A model generated the notes under the pieces. That model did no database searches. It saw nothing but the letters and a program-made list of their open reading frames with translations, and was not told where the DNA came from. Source: Benincasa hispida (taxonomy: Eukaryota > Streptophyta > Magnoliopsida > Cucurbitales > Cucurbitaceae). From it: a DNA stretch of 64,000 nucleotides. The stretch's first letter is position 1; every line of letters begins with the position of its first letter. Positions 1-10,434 of the stretch are shown in pieces. Position numbers and translations under genes: made by a program. The stretch spans positions 8,853,126 through 8,917,125 of the forward strand of contig NC_052357.1 in assembly GCF_009727055.1 (NCBI RefSeq), read 5' to 3'.

Positions 1-1121
1 CTTTATGTATCTCATACATCACACCAAGTATATCATATATAATTGAATTTCCTCTTGTTAATTTGAACACTTCAAACTAACCCCTAGAACTGGTTCTCAA
101 TTTGAATCCATTGAGCTATCAAGGGCACCTTATGGACCTGTAGCTTGAAGCTCCAACGGTACGTGAATAACTGACTAAACTCTTTAGTCATGGGATCCAC
201 CATTCGTTAACTGTCGGGCACTCCACTAAAGACCGACAGCTGCACTCTCCTCACTACAGATATATTTCTGTGTCCATATCAACCAATCAACAGTGCGATA
301 ATACTTCACATATCGCTCGTAAGTACAGTTGAGCCAATTTACCATTTTGCCCATGTAGTTACATCTAACTCCTTAAGTACCACTAATTCCTCTAATGAGC
401 AATAAGTCATAGTTCTACTATGACTGGGTCCTCTCTTCCAAAGAAAGGATGTGGCCACTATGTTCAAGACCTGAAATCAGCCCTCAAGGGAGCAATCTAT
501 CTACTTACCCCTGCTTTGGGGAAGGAATGAATTCTTTCTTGTGTAATTGAGTTTTCAGCTCCCTAATCAAACAAATCCCCAAAAAGGTAAGCTTGTTCAG
601 TTGACAATCTGGCCACTCTCACTCATACTAATCAAAGGACTGCCCTCATAGGCAGGAGTTCCCAAAACACTCAGGATTAAGGTCATGTCACATATGGTCG
701 TTTAAGTGAGATGTAAACCTCAAGTATCAGTGACATTATAGAAAAAGACTAATCATCTCGTGGTTTGGTCTTATACAAACTCTTTGTAATGACATCCCCG
801 CTCGCATATCTCCACATGAATGGTAAGGATCAGACCATGTTCACAATTCTTGTAAACCTCTACAAAGCGGGTCGTATCCGTAGTGTCACTAGGATAAGGT
901 ATCCCTTGTTTATCCTTATACTACAGACCTTTTTAGGTTATTACTTAAGGCATGATCCACTTGTGTATCTCATATACATACTCAAGTTTATATACAAAAA
1001 CTACAGATCTTTGTTTATTGGATATGAGTAAATGCAAATAAAATAACTCTTATTTTATTAATTTATGTACAAAGTTTACAAACTATGCGACTCCGGGAGA
1101 CTTAGAACACCAATCCCAACA
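1..1121 (-). mobile_element. Ty1/copia LTR, minus strand, cut by window edge
   Basis: Read on the minus strand this begins TGTTGGGATTGG at 1121 and runs leftward off the window. It matches, in reverse, the LTRs at 8326-10434 and 47957-48945; for example, the stretch about 170-240 with 'ccactaaagaccgacagctg' is the reverse of 'cagctgttggtctttagtgg' near 9083. No coding sequence of its element is inside the window. The 88-codon open frame at 765-1031 lies wholly within this LTR and is not a gene. Confidence 0.8.
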
Positions 1122-1290
1122 ACTGATAGACTTCTATCAATGTCTATCAATGTCACTGATAGACACTGATAGAAGTCTGTCAGTGTCTATCAACATCTAT
1201 CATTAATATTATAAAATTTTGCTATATTTTGTAAATATTTTGGTTCATTTTTCTATATTTAAAAACAACCCTTTTATTAAATTATTTTGT
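1122..1290. repeat. Partial TATC-rich MITE
   Basis: The run has many copies of 'tgatagac/gtctatca', followed by a terminus reading 'gtaaatattttggttcattt' and 'ctatatttaaaaacaaccc'. The same terminus closes the repeats at about 20672-20910 and 21424-21660. Only one end is present; the copia LTR at 1-1121 appears to have replaced the other half. No coding capacity. Confidence 0.6.
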
Positions 1291-1329
1291 TAATCAAAAT
1301 TAAATTTTTTGAAAATTAATTGAGGAAAG

Positions 1330-1814
1330 AGTTGTAACTCCATCCCCCTCTTTTCTTTCTGGTGAAAAACATGTGGGGGTTGGATTTAGGAGTTTCTCAT
1401 CTTCTCCATAAAAGATTGACAGAGGTCTCTTAGAATATGTGAGTTATTCCCATAAGCTCTCTCCCTGCAAGAAATATCCTCTCTCCCTCTTCTCGGGAAA
1501 GATTTCAGAGCCCATACCTCCTGAAATTCTCAATCCCAAAAGAGAATACAGAAGGTTCAACTTGTGGTGGTGTCCACGTTGAGATATGTTTCTGTACATA
1601 TTGTTCGTGGTTGTTCATGACTAGAAAGGAGGAATTTCATGAAGATCTTAGCTTCAAGGGTAACTAAATTCTTAACCCTAATTCTTCCTCTTCATATATA
1701 GCATGTTGTAAATTTTAGTATTATGCATAATTATTGTTCTGCAAATTTCTAATTCTATGTAAAAATAAAATTGGGACGATCCCGCTTCTGCATTCGAACT
1801 TCATCGTTACTTCA
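1330..1814 (+). mobile_element. Copia element A, remnant of 5' LTR
   Basis: The 3' half of an LTR on the plus strand. The stretch from about 1630 ('gaggaatttcatgaagatctt') to 1814 closely matches 10254-10434, the end of another LTR of the family. It stops just before a primer binding site at 1817. The U3 part is missing or too decayed to recognise. Confidence 0.65.
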
Positions 1815-1816
1815 AT

Positions 1817-1828
1817 TGGTGTTAAAGC
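1817..1828 (+). other. Degenerate primer binding site (initiator tRNA-Met type)
   Basis: 'tggtgttaaagc' lies three bases after the LTR end and differs at three of twelve positions from the usual copia sequence TGGTATCAGAGC, which pairs with the 3' end of initiator tRNA-Met. Position relative to the LTR and to the downstream gag remnant supports the call. Confidence 0.55.
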
Positions 1829-4109
1829 AGCATTTTGGTTCCCATTTTTAATTTTCAGAATTAATTTACAAAGTTAATGGTGGGTTCTGTACATTTATGC
1901 ATTTATGGTATATGAATGTATGTGGAATGTAAATGGTTTGTAAGTATAGATGTTTTCGGGATTGGATTTTAGTTTTATTGTTTTATTTTTACAAATTGGT
2001 TTTTTAAGGGCCCTTTTGTTTTTGGGCATAATTAAGCAATAGAGTCTTTAAATTTGAAGTCTTGAGTCATTCATGTTTTTTTCGGTGTTTTTCTAGTGAA
2101 AACGAGGTCCAAATCGGAGAAGATTAGAAGGTTTTTGCATCTGCATAGTGGCTATTGTACAGTAGCGTTGCAATGTTGTACCCTAGCGTTGCAGCGCTGC
2201 GAAAAGAGAAACGAAAAATTTTCTATAGCGCTACAACGCTCTGAGATAGAAAAAATTTTCTGGTTCTCGCGCGATTCGATTCGTGGTTTAGTTGGTTTGC
2301 GTCCAGTTCGCTTGGTTCGAGTGGTTCGCAGGTGGTTCAGGTGCTGGGCAATCTGGTTCGTGAGGTTCAAGACCTGATTCACCTATTTTGTACCAGTTTT
2401 GCTATTATTTGATGTAATAGTTAGTACTTAAATTAATTAAATTAATATAAAGGTTATATTAATTTAATTACTTCCTTAGGAGTCCAATCCCAGTCCAATA
2501 ATTGTTCTTTAAATTATGCCTTTGATGTATGATTTGTTTTATATATTTATATGTCATAATTATCATATAGTAAAATCCCACCATAGGTTATGCATTATTC
2601 ATGCATTATTTATATTATAATTGTTATAATATAGTTGCATGATTTATTTTATAGCATACTCATGCATCATATAATATAAGTGTTATAATATATGCTTACA
2701 TGCATCAATACATAGCCATGCATCATTTATATTATAAGGGTTATAATATATAGTTTGGATGTATGTATGTTATTAATTCTTTCATTACTTTAGTATATAT
2801 AAATGTTATGTATGTTAAGTAATGAAATGGGAATTGCATGAAGCATGACACTCTTTTAGGTAATTTTATAAAAGTTATAATTTTGCTAAATACGTCATTA
2901 TATGCAATGTATGATTTTGATTTATTTCATTTATTATAACTATTATAATTAAATGAAATTAGAAAATCAATAATTAAGAATTGCATACAAACTTAGGTTA
3001 AAATCAATTTTTTAAAATAGTTTTAAAATATGATTCACATAGACCTAAGATCACATTTCTAGTGAGATTAGATATAAATTTAATCTTTTAATTAGTTTAA
3101 TAGGATTAAATTGATTTTAATTAAAAGATTAAATTTGTAGCAAACATATCTATAAGGGACCTTTTGTCTAAGGCTAGTTTTGTCTAGGCTAGGGCATTTA
3201 AGTTGACGGAAACGATCACCCCTTACCTGAGAACTGACCTAGAAAGGTGAATTAGATAGATTTGCTACAAGCATGTAATAGTTGATTAAATTTTATTAAA
3301 ATGTTAATGTTTAACTATCCAAAGTAAGTATTACTTTTGGGCAAATTTAAATAACCACTTAGAAAAAATAAGTAGGCGTATTTTTCTAAGTTAAATAACC
3401 CTAGGTAAAACACTCAGTGGAAGGAAAATGGGGTATATGATACTTCATTTTTCCTTAAAGTTTCACCTTATAAGTTCACACCGTAAAATCTATACTCGGT
3501 TTCGAGGCATCTTTGCTTGTGTTCCCCTACGGGTGGTGTTTGTATAGGTCAATACCAAGGTGAATATGGAGGGAGTGTTTATAGTAAGTGGGAGCGGGAC
3601 GTGTGTTAACATATCCCACGGTCCCTCTCATTAGTTTGTAGTAAATTTTCATGCTCAGCCTCGAGGTACCTTTACTTGTATCCCCCCTACGGCTGGCATT
3701 TGCATGACTCTTTACTCAAACTCCATAAATGGATATGATTGCTTTAGTTTTTGTCCCAATCGATTTTTCCTTACAGTTGGCTCATTGGGGCGGAACTCTA
3801 AAATCTAAAATGAGGGGTTACACTTGCAAGAAAAAGTTAAGCTAGTTAACACTTTCTGGACCGAATAATGGTGACTAATAGTTACATAACAAGAAGTTAT
3901 TCTGTATATTGGTTGAGATTGTCTCATTTCAATGAAAGGATACCTGATCACCTTATGGTGGATTTTACCCTACCTCACTGAAACATCATTGCAAAATAGA
4001 TGTCATATAGAGTGCATTAAATTATTTTGCTAAATTTGATTGGTTTTTCCAAAATGGGTAATGCTTGAATACTGATAGTAATAAATTGTATGTTTCAGGA
4101 AATTTCATA
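1829..4109 (+). other. Long untranslated leader of copia element A
   Basis: About 2.3 kb lie between the primer binding site and the gag start with no open frame worth keeping (the frames at 2096-2382 on both strands are chance). The leader is shared, in reverse, with copia element D at 51760-53400; for example 'tctataagggaccttttgt' near 3150 recurs inverted near 52713. It holds AT-rich hairpins (separate entry) and a diverged direct repeat of about 55 bp starting near 3493 and 3654 ('ctcggtttcgaggcatcttt' / 'ctcagcctcgaggtaccttt'). Confidence 0.6.
2611..2958 (+). repeat. Series of AT hairpins in the copia leader
   Basis: Four inverted repeats built on TTATAA-n3-TTATAA: 2611-2633, 2669-2693 (imperfect), 2728-2750 and 2925-2958. 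The first three are interspersed with 'atgcatcat/tgcattat' words. The 2611 copy is a perfect 10-bp stem with a 3-nt loop. Related hairpins occur in the leader of element D. Confidence 0.6.
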
Positions 4110-4695
4110 ATGACTTCCGCAAGTCCAAATTTACTTGCCGCCGACAAACTTACGGGCAAAAATTACACTGCATGAAAAACACTATCGACACAATATTAAT
4201 CATTGATGACCTAAGATTTTTCCTTATGGAGGATTGTCCTCCAATTCCTGCTCAAAATGTTCCTCGAAACGTTTGGGAGGCATATGAGTGTTGGGTATGG
4301 GAAAATGAAAAGTCCTGAGCATACATCTTGGCAAGTCTTTCTGAAGTCTTGGCCAAGAAGCATGAGTCCATGCTCACTGCTCGTGGGATCATGGAGTCCC
4401 TGTAGGGAATGTTTGGATAGCCATCCTCTCAAATCAGGCACGATGAGCTCAAATTCATCTTCAATGCTCGTATGCAAGAAGGGACATCTATTTGAAAACA
4501 CGTTCTCAAAATGATAGTCCACTTTAATGTGGCTGAGATGAACGAGTCTGTCACTGATGAGGCTAGTCAGGTTAGCTTCATCCTAGAAACTTTACCTAAA
4601 AGTTTCCTACAGTTCTATAGCAATGTTGTTATGAACAAGATTGATTACAACCTTACCACTTTGCTCAATGAGCTGCAGGCTTTCCATCCTTGATG
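4110..4695 (+). pseudogene. Copia element A gag remnant
   Basis: From the ATG at 4110 the reading resembles a copia GAG polyprotein of the UBN2 type, beginning MTSASPNLLAADKLTGKNYT, with later blocks such as AYILASLSEVLAKKHES and FILETLPKSFLQFYSN. Several stop codons and frame changes break it (for example a TGA in place of the expected Trp after NYTA). GAG forms the virus-like particle in copia elements. A splice-acceptor-like tract (ttgtatgtttcag) lies just before the ATG. Clearly dead. Confidence 0.75.
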
Positions 4696-6081
4696 AAATT
4701 CAAGGAATAGAAAGGTGAGGCAAATGTTGTCTCTTCCTCTAAGAAGTTCTACAGAGATTCAACCTCTGGAACTATAGAACTAAGTTTGTACCTTCTTCTT
4801 CTGACACCAAAAAGTGGAAAAAGAAGAAAGGTGGAAAGGGAAAAGCTAACCTGCCAGTTGCTACACAGAGGGGCAACAGGGCCAAGGCTGCAAAGGGAAT
4901 TTATTTTTCCTACAACCAGCAAGGGCACTAGAAGAGGAATTGTCCCAAATACTTGGCAGAAAAGAAGAAGACCAAGCAAGATAAATGTTATTTACTTGTT
5001 TCAGAGACTTATTTAGTGGAGAATGATGATTCAGCTTGGATAATAGATTCAGGCGCCACTAACCATATCTATTCTTCATTTCAGGAAATTAGTTCCTGGT
5101 AGCAACTAGAGGCTGGGAAAATGACGATGCGCGTTGGAATTGGGCACGTCGTCTCAGCTTCAGCAGTGGGAAGACTCCGACTTACTTTACATAATATTTA
5201 TGTTTTATTGGAAATGTATATGTTGTTCCTAAATTAAAAAGAACTTAATTTCTGTAAAGTGTTTACTGGAACAAAATTATAATTTATCGTTTAATGTAAA
5301 TAAAGTATTTATTTACAAATGTAGTATCAATATTTATTCTGCTAAGATGGAAGATAATTTATATATGCTAAGACCACTAGCAATTAAAGCTCTCCTGAAT
5401 ACCAAATTGTTTAAAACTGCGATAACTCAGAATAAAAGATTTAAAGTTTCTCCTAAGAAAATGACCATCTTTGGTACCTAAGGTTAGGAAACATAAATCT
5501 CAATAGGATTGAAAGACTGGTCAAGAATGGACTTCTAAGAGAATTAGAAGAAAAATCCTTACCTGTATGTGATTCATGCCCTAAAGACAAAATGACCAAA
5601 AAATCTTTTACTGGAAAAGGTCATAAGCCAAAGAACCCTTGGAACTTGTACATTCAGACCTCTGTGGTCCGATGTATGTTAAAGTAAGAGGAGGGTTTGA
5701 ATATTTCACCACTTTTACTGATGATTATTCTAGATATGGGTATGTTTATTTAATGCAACATAAGTCTAAAGCTTTTGAAAAGTTCAAAGAGTTTAAGGCT
5801 GAAATTGAAAATTCATTAAATAAAACAATTAAAACATTTTGATCTGATCGAGGTGGAAAGTATTTGGATCTTATATTCTAAAACTATTTGATAGAACATG
5901 GAATAGTATCCCAACTCCTAGCACCTGGTACACCTCAGCAGAATGGATCGAACCCTGTTGGACATGGTTCTGTCTATGATGAGTTATGCTTCCTTACCTG
6001 ACTTGTTTTAGGATTATGCAGTACATACTGCAACTTACATTTTGAACTGTGTTCCATCTAAAAGTGTTACTAGAATGCCTC
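4696..6081 (+). pseudogene. Copia element A protease/integrase remnant
   Basis: Continuing from gag: a broken zinc-knuckle stretch near 4890-4960, a protease block at about 5015-5110 with the DSGA motif (SAWIIDSGATNH), a GAG-pre-integrase block near 5440-5640, then the integrase core. The longest clean piece is 5639-5842, containing HSDLCGP and TDDYSRYGYVYL, where the first catalytic Asp falls. Near 5925-5945 'APGTPQQNG' appears, but the frame is lost soon after. Many stops and frameshifts. Reverse transcriptase is absent: the sequence runs into an inserted or recombined LTR fragment at 6082. Confidence 0.75.
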
Positions 6082-6655
6082 CACTCTCACCTATGCTGAT
6101 CAAAGGATATTGAGCAGTACCGTTAAAATACTCTCACCTATGCAGTTCAAAGGATAATCCCAAATAAACAGGAGTTCATAGTTAGCTCAGGATTAAGATC
6201 GAGTTAACCTATGTCATTGAATTTGAAATAGTCAGTTTTAACAGTAGATGGTCGTTATAAAGAAAAGTGACTATTTTGTGGTCCGGTCTTATGCAAACAT
6301 CCTTTGCATAGGATGCCTCAACTCATATGTCTCCACATGAATGATTTTAGGATCACATCATTTGTATCAGTATACAAAGTTGACCGCATCCAATAGTAGC
6401 ACCAGATAAGGTATCCAATCACATCCATATACTTATAGACCATTTTGGCTATATACTAAAATTGGATCCACTTTTATGTCTCCACATAAAGTTAAAGTAT
6501 TCATACTATAGCCATGGATTTCGTTTATTGGATTTTTATAACAAAATGAAATATCAATAACATTTTATTGAATGAACAACTCAATAATACTTTTATTGAT
6601 AAATAGAATCGGTTTCCAATATTTACGAACTGCAAGTTTTAGGACATTCCCAACA
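6082..6655 (-). mobile_element. Copia LTR fragment inside element A
   Basis: On the minus strand it starts TGTTGGGAATGTCC at 6655 and matches about 610-1121 of the first LTR in the same orientation. It is truncated at its U5 side near 6082, where a short direct duplication ('actctcacctatgc') is seen at 6080 and 6131. It sits exactly where reverse transcriptase should be. Confidence 0.7.
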
Positions 6656-6766
6656 ATAGCTTCAGAGTACAAGATTGCTGATCCATTTACAAAAGCCCTC
6701 ACAGCTAAAGTGTTTGAGGGTCACCTGCAGAGTATAGGTCTATGGGACAAACCACATCTAGTCTAG
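6656..6766 (+). pseudogene. Copia element A, RNase H C-terminal tail
   Basis: An open stretch ending in a natural stop reads IASEYKIADPFTKAL...GLWDKPHLV. The ADPFTKAL block is the standard end of copia RNase H. The rest of the RT-RNase H domain is missing upstream. Confidence 0.75.
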
Positions 6767-6852
6767 GGCAAGTGGAAGATTTTGTACTAGGCACATATTA
6801 TACTCTAGTTTACTATTTTGAGTACTTTTATTAGGTACACCCCACTAGCTTT

Positions 6853-6868
6853 AGGACAAGTGGGAGAT
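6853..6868 (+). other. Polypurine tract of copia element A
   Basis: 'aggacaagtgggagat' directly precedes the LTR start TGTTGGGG at 6869, the normal site for plus-strand priming. The same tract recurs at 8310-8325 before the next LTR copy. Confidence 0.7.
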
Positions 6869-8142
6869 TGTTGGGGTTGATGCCCTAAATCTCCTGGATC
6901 CTATAGTTTGTAATTATTTTATTTATTTAATAAAATATGAGATATTTTATTTGACATTTAGTAGCATTAACCCACAAAACCAATAAACTAACATCCAGGT
7001 TATCTTATGTCGCTTAAACATGTATGTAGAGACATACAGGTGGATCATGTTTAAGTGATAACCTAAATGGTCTGTAGTAGATGGAAAAGGTTGAATACCT
7101 TATTCTGGCGACATGACGGATACGACCAGCTTTTTAGATGTTACTATTGTTGTAAAGTGCTACAAATGATCTAATCCTGATCATTTATGTAAAGACATGT
7201 GAGCGGGAGTGTTCTATACAAAATGGTTTATATAAGACCGGAACATGAAATGAATAGTCTCATTATATAACGTTGTTAATAATAGACACTTACATTTCAC
7301 CAGGATGGCCATAGTGATATGACTTGAATCTTAAATGAGTCTTGAACTCCTACCTATGAAAACGATCCTTTGATTTATATAGATGAGAGTGGTCAGATCG
7401 TCGACTCAATAAGCGTACCATTTTGAGGATTCATTTGATTGGGGAGCTGGAAACACAGCTACACAAGACGAAATTCACTCATTCTCTAATGTTGAGGTTA
7501 GTAGATAAATTGCTCTCTTAAGGGCTGATTCCGGGGCTTGAACAATGTGGCGCCACACCCTCTCTTGGCCCAGGATGGTTTGGTCATAGTTGGACTATGA
7601 CTTATTGTTCATTTAGAGTAATTAGTGGTACTTAAGGAGTTAGATGTAATTGCAGGGGCAAAAAGGTAATTTTGGCCCAACTGTACTTACGAGCAATTTG
7701 TGACATGTTATCGCATTATTGATTGGTTATATCCAATGGACATAGAAATATATTTGTAGTTCGAAGAGTGCAGCTGTCGATCTTTAGTGGAGTAACCAGC
7801 AGTTAATGGACGTTGAATAATTTAATAAAAGGAGCTTAACTAATCATTCAAGTACCATTGGAGCTTCAATCTACAGGTCCATAAGGCCCCCTCTGTAGCT
7901 CAACAAGGATTATTGAGAATTAATTTTGGAATAATTTGAATTGTTCAAACGAATTGAGGAAATTAATTATATATTATATAAATAATTTAAATTAATTATA
8001 TGTGATATAATTAATATAATGTATTTAATACATTATAGTATAAAGTTTATTTAAAGAGGTTTTAAATATTCGAATATGATTCAAATACTAATTATATGGA
8101 TGAGATTCATATAAATAAATGTAATATGAATTAGATTTATAC
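6869..8142 (+). mobile_element. Copia element A 3' LTR, truncated at adapter junction
   Basis: Starts TGTTGGGGTTGATG directly after the polypurine tract and aligns with the LTR beginning at 8326. The LTR ends abruptly at 8142 where a 38-bp adapter junction begins, so its R/U5 part is not represented here. Confidence 0.8.
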
Positions 8143-8180
8143 CTGTCTCTTATACACATCTAGATGTGTATAAGAGACAG
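8143..8180. other. Tn5 mosaic-end adapter junction (assembly artefact)
   Basis: CTGTCTCTTATACACATCT followed immediately by its reverse complement: two 19-bp Tn5 transposase mosaic ends back to back, which is the Nextera mate-pair circularisation junction. It is not plant DNA. Confidence 0.97.
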
Positions 8181-8325
8181 CCTGTAGAGTATAGGTCTAT
8201 GGGACAAACCACATCTAGTCTAGGGCAAGTGGAAGATTTTGTACTAGGCACATATTATACTCTAGTTTACTATTTTGAGTACTTTTATTAGGTACACCCC
8301 ACTAGCTTTAGGACAAGTGGGAGAT
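8181..8325 (+). pseudogene. Second copy of copia RNase H tail and polypurine tract
   Basis: Nearly identical to 6724-6868: the same GLWDKPHLV end, stop and 'aggacaagtgggagat' tract. It starts exactly at the end of one adapter junction, so it is a displaced fragment from the same or another copy of the family rather than a proven neighbour. Confidence 0.8.
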
Positions 8326-8402
8326 TGTTGGGGTTGATGTCCTAAAGTCTCGTGTCCTGTAGTTTGTAAACAGTTTGTACGAACGCTTGTGATGTACAAT
8401 AT

Positions 8403-8440
8403 CTGTCTCTTATACACATCTAGATGTGTATAAGAGACAG
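8403..8440. other. Tn5 mosaic-end adapter junction (assembly artefact)
   Basis: Same 38-bp palindromic adapter junction as at 8143. Together the two junctions bracket a 222-bp island. The minus-strand translation across it gives the peptide PVSYTHLDVYKRQ, a signature of this adapter. Confidence 0.97.
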
Positions 8441-9589
8441 GCTTTGTGGAATGGTCACAAGTGTTGTGACTTATCACAGATGGTCTTATCCTAATCATTC
8501 GTATAGGAGACATGCGAACGGGGGTGTCCTATACAAAGAGTTTGTATAAGACCTGACCACGAAATGTTAACATCTCGCTATATAACACCGTTCATGACAG
8601 AGACTTCACTTCACTAGGATGACCATAGGTAACACGACCTCAATCCTGAGTGATTTGGGAACTCCTACCATTGAGGGCGGTCTTTTGATTTGTATGGGTG
8701 CGAGTGGCCAGGTCGCCGACTCAAACCTACCATTTTGGGGATTCGTCTGATTTGGGAGCTAGGAGCTCAACTACACAAGATGGAATTCACTCATTCCCTG
8801 AAACAGAGACAAATAGATAGATAGCTCTCTTAAGGACTGATTCCAAGACTTGAACGATGTGGAGCCACACACCTTCTCTTGGCCCGAGAGGTGTTCACAC
8901 ATAGTTAGACTATTTTGTATTGTTCACTAGAGGAATCAGTGGTTCTTAAGGAGTGAGATGTAACTACAGGGGCAAAACAGTAAATTGACCCAGCTGTACT
9001 TATGAGCATCTGTGAAGGATCATTATACTCATGATTGATTATATCCGATGGACATAGAAATATATATGTGGTAAGAAGAGTTCAGCTGTTGGTCTTTAGT
9101 GGAATGTCTGGCAGTTAACGGATGGTGGATCTCGTGGCTAAAGAGTTTAGTCAGCTATTCACATACTGTTGGAGCTTCGAGCCACAAGTCCATAGGTCCT
9201 CTAGGTAGCTTGAATAAAGTCGAGAATCAGTTTTTGGGTCAATTTGAAATGTTCAATTATATATGATATAATTGAATTGGTTAATTACATATGATATAAT
9301 TGACTAAATGTATGTGATACATTATTTTGGAGAAAATTATATATAAATATGATTTATATCAAGTAGAGGGGAAATTACTATAGTAGATTTATGATATCAA
9401 ACTATAGGTTAAGAATATAATATGATATATTCATTTATTAATTAATTGGTTGGTTATGTGATAATTGACCGGAAATTTCTCCTAAAACGTGCGATAGTGG
9501 GAAGATTGAATTCGGTTATTATAATTGAATAATAAAATGAAAATTAGTCTCATTTTGCAAATAGTTCGAAAAAATCGCTCACGGTGTGA

Positions 9590-9860
9590 AAACGTCACGA
9601 TCGCTTAGTTGAGAGCCTATACGATAGCGCCTTATCGCCTAAACTATCGCACACCACCGTACTAAACGATTGCACGCGTTCTCTAAACGATCGCTCAGTT
9701 TCTCTAAATGATCACTTAGCGCACTGAGTTTTCTAAACGATCGCTTAGTAAAACCTACACGACTGTGTACCTTTCTCTAAACGATAAGCACCCGATTATA
9801 CGATAGTTACCTACTATCTCCCACTTGCTTTTCGTTCTACACGATCATCCTTTCCTTCTT
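9590..9860 (+). repeat. CTAAACGATCG-type motif array in copia LTR
   Basis: About ten imperfect copies of YTAWACGATNG (for example ctaaacgatcgct, ctatacgatag, ctacacgatc) at irregular steps of about 15-35 bp, in an otherwise AT-rich LTR. The second LTR fragment has a comparable cluster at about 48460-48660. Confidence 0.7.
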
Positions 9861-10434
9861 CCTCTACCAATTCCATCAAAGTCCACTCTTTGGATTCTCA
9901 CTCCGAGAATACCAAGGGCTCTAAGTGGTGGTGTCGTCCCCAGTTGCTGCTTGTTCGTGTGCTACCGTTCGTGTAGACGATCGTGCTGCTGGTAGTCGAC
10001 TGATTGCTGGACGATTTGGACTGTAGAGGAGTCACTTCTGTTGGATTGAGTTCGAAGTGAAGATAGTCTTCAACTGGTACGTTTACTCAATCTGTTGTTA
10101 TTTAATTATTGAAGCATGCCTTTAATTAGTGCTACAATACATATCTGTTTGTTATAATGTATGTGTGGTAATTCTGTTACAATAAAGTCGGAAAGATCCG
10201 CATCTTCTCATGGATACTCTTGTTTAAGAGTTCCTTCAGTTGTGACCAGAGAGGAGGAATTTTGTGAAGATCTTCGGGTTCAAGGGTAAGTAAATTCCTA
10301 ACCCTAATTCTTCCTCTTCATCTATAGCATGCTGTAAATTTTAGTATTATGCATAATTATTGTTCTGTAAATTTTCAATTTTGTGTAAAATTAAGATTGG
10401 GATTATCCTGCTTCCGCATTCAAACTTCACCGTG

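Larger units (their letters stand above)
8326..10434 (+). mobile_element. Copia LTR, about 2.1 kb, containing an adapter junction
   Basis: Begins TGTTGGGGTTGATGTCC after a polypurine tract and is interrupted at 8403-8440 by an adapter junction. The remainder (8441-10434) matches the inverse of 1-1121 and the direct copy at 47957-48945, and ends near 10434 with the same 'cttccgcattcaaacttca' as element A's 5' LTR. It carries an ACGATCG-type motif array at 9590-9860. No internal region follows, so it is a solo or 3' LTR. Confidence 0.75.

Noticed and set aside
765..1031. 88-codon frame with hydrophobic stretch
   Set aside because: Wholly inside a copia LTR and antisense to it.
2096..2382. Overlapping 93- and 76-codon frames on opposite strands
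   Set aside because: In the untranslated leader of a copia element; no similarity to known domains; GCGTTGCA repeats explain the openness.
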